DNA of 8,504 nt from an uncultured Streptococcus sp. (lineage in GTDB: Bacteria; Bacillota; Bacilli; Lactobacillales; Streptococcaceae), in NCBI GenBank assembly GCA_934201655.1, contig CAKPXD010000056.1, positions 1 to 8,504 of the forward strand, read 5' to 3'. This document shows positions 7,420 through 8,504 of this stretch, in pieces (position 1 is the first letter of the stretch; each line of letters opens with the position of its first letter). The translations under genes were made by a program, and so were the position numbers. The notes below the pieces were generated by a model. The model was not told the origin of the DNA and did not search any database. It saw only the letters and a program-made list of their open reading frames with translations.

Positions 7420-7451
7420 ATATATCCTCCTTGATCAAAGAACATATATCT

Positions 7452-7480
7452 ATTATACTACAAAAGCTCTCTGACCGCAA
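7452..7480 (-). promoter_or_regulatory. Promoter of the araT-recO-plsX-acpP operon
   Basis: On the minus strand TTGCGG (7480-7475) and a perfect TATAAT (7457-7452) are separated by 17 bases. The start point would fall near 7445, about 25 bases before the ATG. It is the only good promoter seen for the four-gene operon. Confidence 0.75.
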
Positions 7481-7517
7481 AATTCCGTTTATTTGCAACC
7501 TTATTCCCACTTTCTAT

Positions 7518-7546
7518 TTTACTTTTCTGATAGACAAGATTATAAT
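7518..7546 (+). promoter_or_regulatory. Promoter of the YeiH-family gene
   Basis: TTTACT (7518-7523) and TATAAT (7541-7546) are 17 bases apart on the plus strand, 27 bases before the ATG at 7574. It fires away from the araT promoter; the two -35 elements are about 38 bases apart, so one regulator could in principle touch both. Confidence 0.7.
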
Positions 7547-7573
7547 AAGAAGTGCTTATTTTCGGAGGTTTTT

Positions 7574-8504
7574 ATGTCATTTCTATCAAAAAATTGGGCA
7601 GGACTATTAGCCTGTCTGATCATCTCAATCATCTCTTGGGTTTTAGGAGGCTTTCTGCCTGTTGTGGGAGCTCCTGTTTTCGCCATTTTTATTGGAATGA
7701 TTCTCCACCCCTTTCTCACTCCCTATAAACAACTGGATGCCGGTTTAACTTATAGCTCCAAAAAATTGCTTCAGTATGCTGTTATCTTGCTTGGATTTGG
7801 ACTCAATATCTCTCAGGTTTTCGCAGTTGGGAAATCTTCCCTCCCTGTCATTCTTTCTACCATTTCTATAGCTTTAATTGTAGCCTATCTCTTCCAACGC
7901 TTGTTTAACCTTGATACAAAGCTAGCTACCTTGATTGGAGTTGGGTCCTCTATCTGTGGAGGTTCTGCCATTGCGGCAACCGCTCCTGTCATCCATGCTA
8001 AGGAAAAAGAAGTCGCTCAAGCCATATCTGTTATCTTTTTCTTCAATGTCTTGGCGGCTCTTATCTTTCCAACTCTAGGTTCTTGGCTCCATCTTTCCAA
8101 CGAAGGTTTTGCTCTCTTTGCGGGTACTGCGGTCAACGATACTTCCTCTGTGACAGCTACTGCTAGCGCCTGGGATAGTCTTTACCAAAGCAATACTCTC
8201 GAGTCTGCCACTATTGTCAAACTGACCCGTACCCTAGCTATTATCCCTATTACTCTCTTCCTCTCTTACTGGCAAAGCCGTCAACAAGGCAACAACCAAG
8301 GAGTGAAGCTTAAAAAAATCTTCCCCGTTTTCATTCTCTACTTCATCCTAGCTTCTCTGCTAACTACTCTTCTCACATCATTCGGTGTTAGTAATAGCTT
8401 CTTTTCACCTCTCAAACAACTCTCCAAATTCCTCATCATCATGGCTATGAGTGCTATTGGTCTCAAAACCAACCTCATTGCTATGATCAAATCCAGTGGA
8501 AAAT
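7574..8504 (+). CDS. YeiH/UPF0324 family integral membrane protein, C-terminus cut by the window
   Basis: The frame runs open from ATG 7574 to the window end, giving 310 residues without a stop. The family is usually about 335-350 residues, so roughly the last 25-40 are missing. The protein is strongly hydrophobic with many membrane spans. It carries two landmarks I associate with the UPF0324/YeiH (Cons_hypoth698) family: [14 protein letters not shown] at 122-135 and [12 protein letters not shown] at 184-195. The family is often labelled a putative sulfate or anion exporter, but its substrate is not established. GGAGG at 7564-7568, five bases before the ATG, and a promoter upstream support the start. 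It is divergent from araT and shows no obvious functional link to it. The streptococcal neighbour upstream of araT in pneumococcus is likewise annotated as a membrane protein, by memory. Confidence 0.85.
   Translation, partial: MSFLSKNWAGLLACLIISIISWVLGGFLPVVGAPVFAIFIGMILHPFLTPYKQLDAGLTYSSKKLLQYAVILLGFGLNISQVFAVGKSSLPVILSTISIALIVAYLFQRLFNLDTKLATLIGVGSSICGGSAIAATAPVIHAKEKEVAQAISVIFFFNVLAALIFPTLGSWLHLSNEGFALFAGTAVNDTSSVTATASAWDSLYQSNTLESATIVKLTRTLAIIPITLFLSYWQSRQQGNNQGVKLKKIFPVFILYFILASLLTTLLTSFGVSNSFFSPLKQLSKFLIIMAMSAIGLKTNLIAMIKSSGK

Noticed and set aside
7477..7496. Inverted repeat GCAAA / TTTGC overlapping the araT -35
   Set aside because: Arms of five bases with a ten-base spacer are too weak to call an operator without conservation data.

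Overview
The window is low-GC Gram-positive DNA that reads as a Streptococcus of the mitis group (S. mitis / S. oralis / S. infantis relatives of S. pneumoniae). The reasons are the gene order aminotransferase - recO - plsX - acyl carrier protein - comA - comB - purC - purL, and protein sequences that look close to, but clearly different from, the pneumococcal versions as I remember them. No database search was possible, so the species is not fixed. All genes lie on the minus strand except the last, so the minus-strand transcription order runs from high to low coordinates.

Right end (about 7420-8504): a divergent promoter region separates a plus-strand YeiH/UPF0324-family membrane protein, cut by the window edge, from the minus-strand operon. 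That operon (7419 down to 4247) encodes a class I PLP aminotransferase (araT-like), RecO, PlsX and a small acyl carrier protein. The first three genes are joined by two 4-base ATGA stop/start overlaps. plsX and acpP are 10 bases apart, and the acpP Shine-Dalgarno overlaps the plsX stop codon. The operon ends in a strong hairpin with U-tract.

Middle (about 4214-890): the comAB competence-pheromone export module. ComA is a complete 717-residue C39-peptidase ABC transporter with all catalytic and ATP-binding motifs. Upstream is a candidate ComE-type site with a weak -35 and a clear -10. ComB, the membrane-fusion partner, is intact in frame but only 305 residues, against about 449 in pneumococcus. 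The missing residues fall in the central coiled-coil hairpin. This is the most unusual thing in the window. A hairpin after comB closes the module.

Left end (1-868): the start of the purine biosynthesis operon, with purC under its own good promoter and a PurBox-like palindrome, followed by the first six codons of purL at the edge.

The genes fall into three transcription units plus one divergent gene: a housekeeping operon (amino acid transamination, recombination repair, phospholipid synthesis), the peptide-pheromone exporter, and purine synthesis. No mobile element, CRISPR array, tRNA or rRNA was seen. No gene-free stretch exceeds 300 bases; the longest is the 212 bases between acpP and comA.
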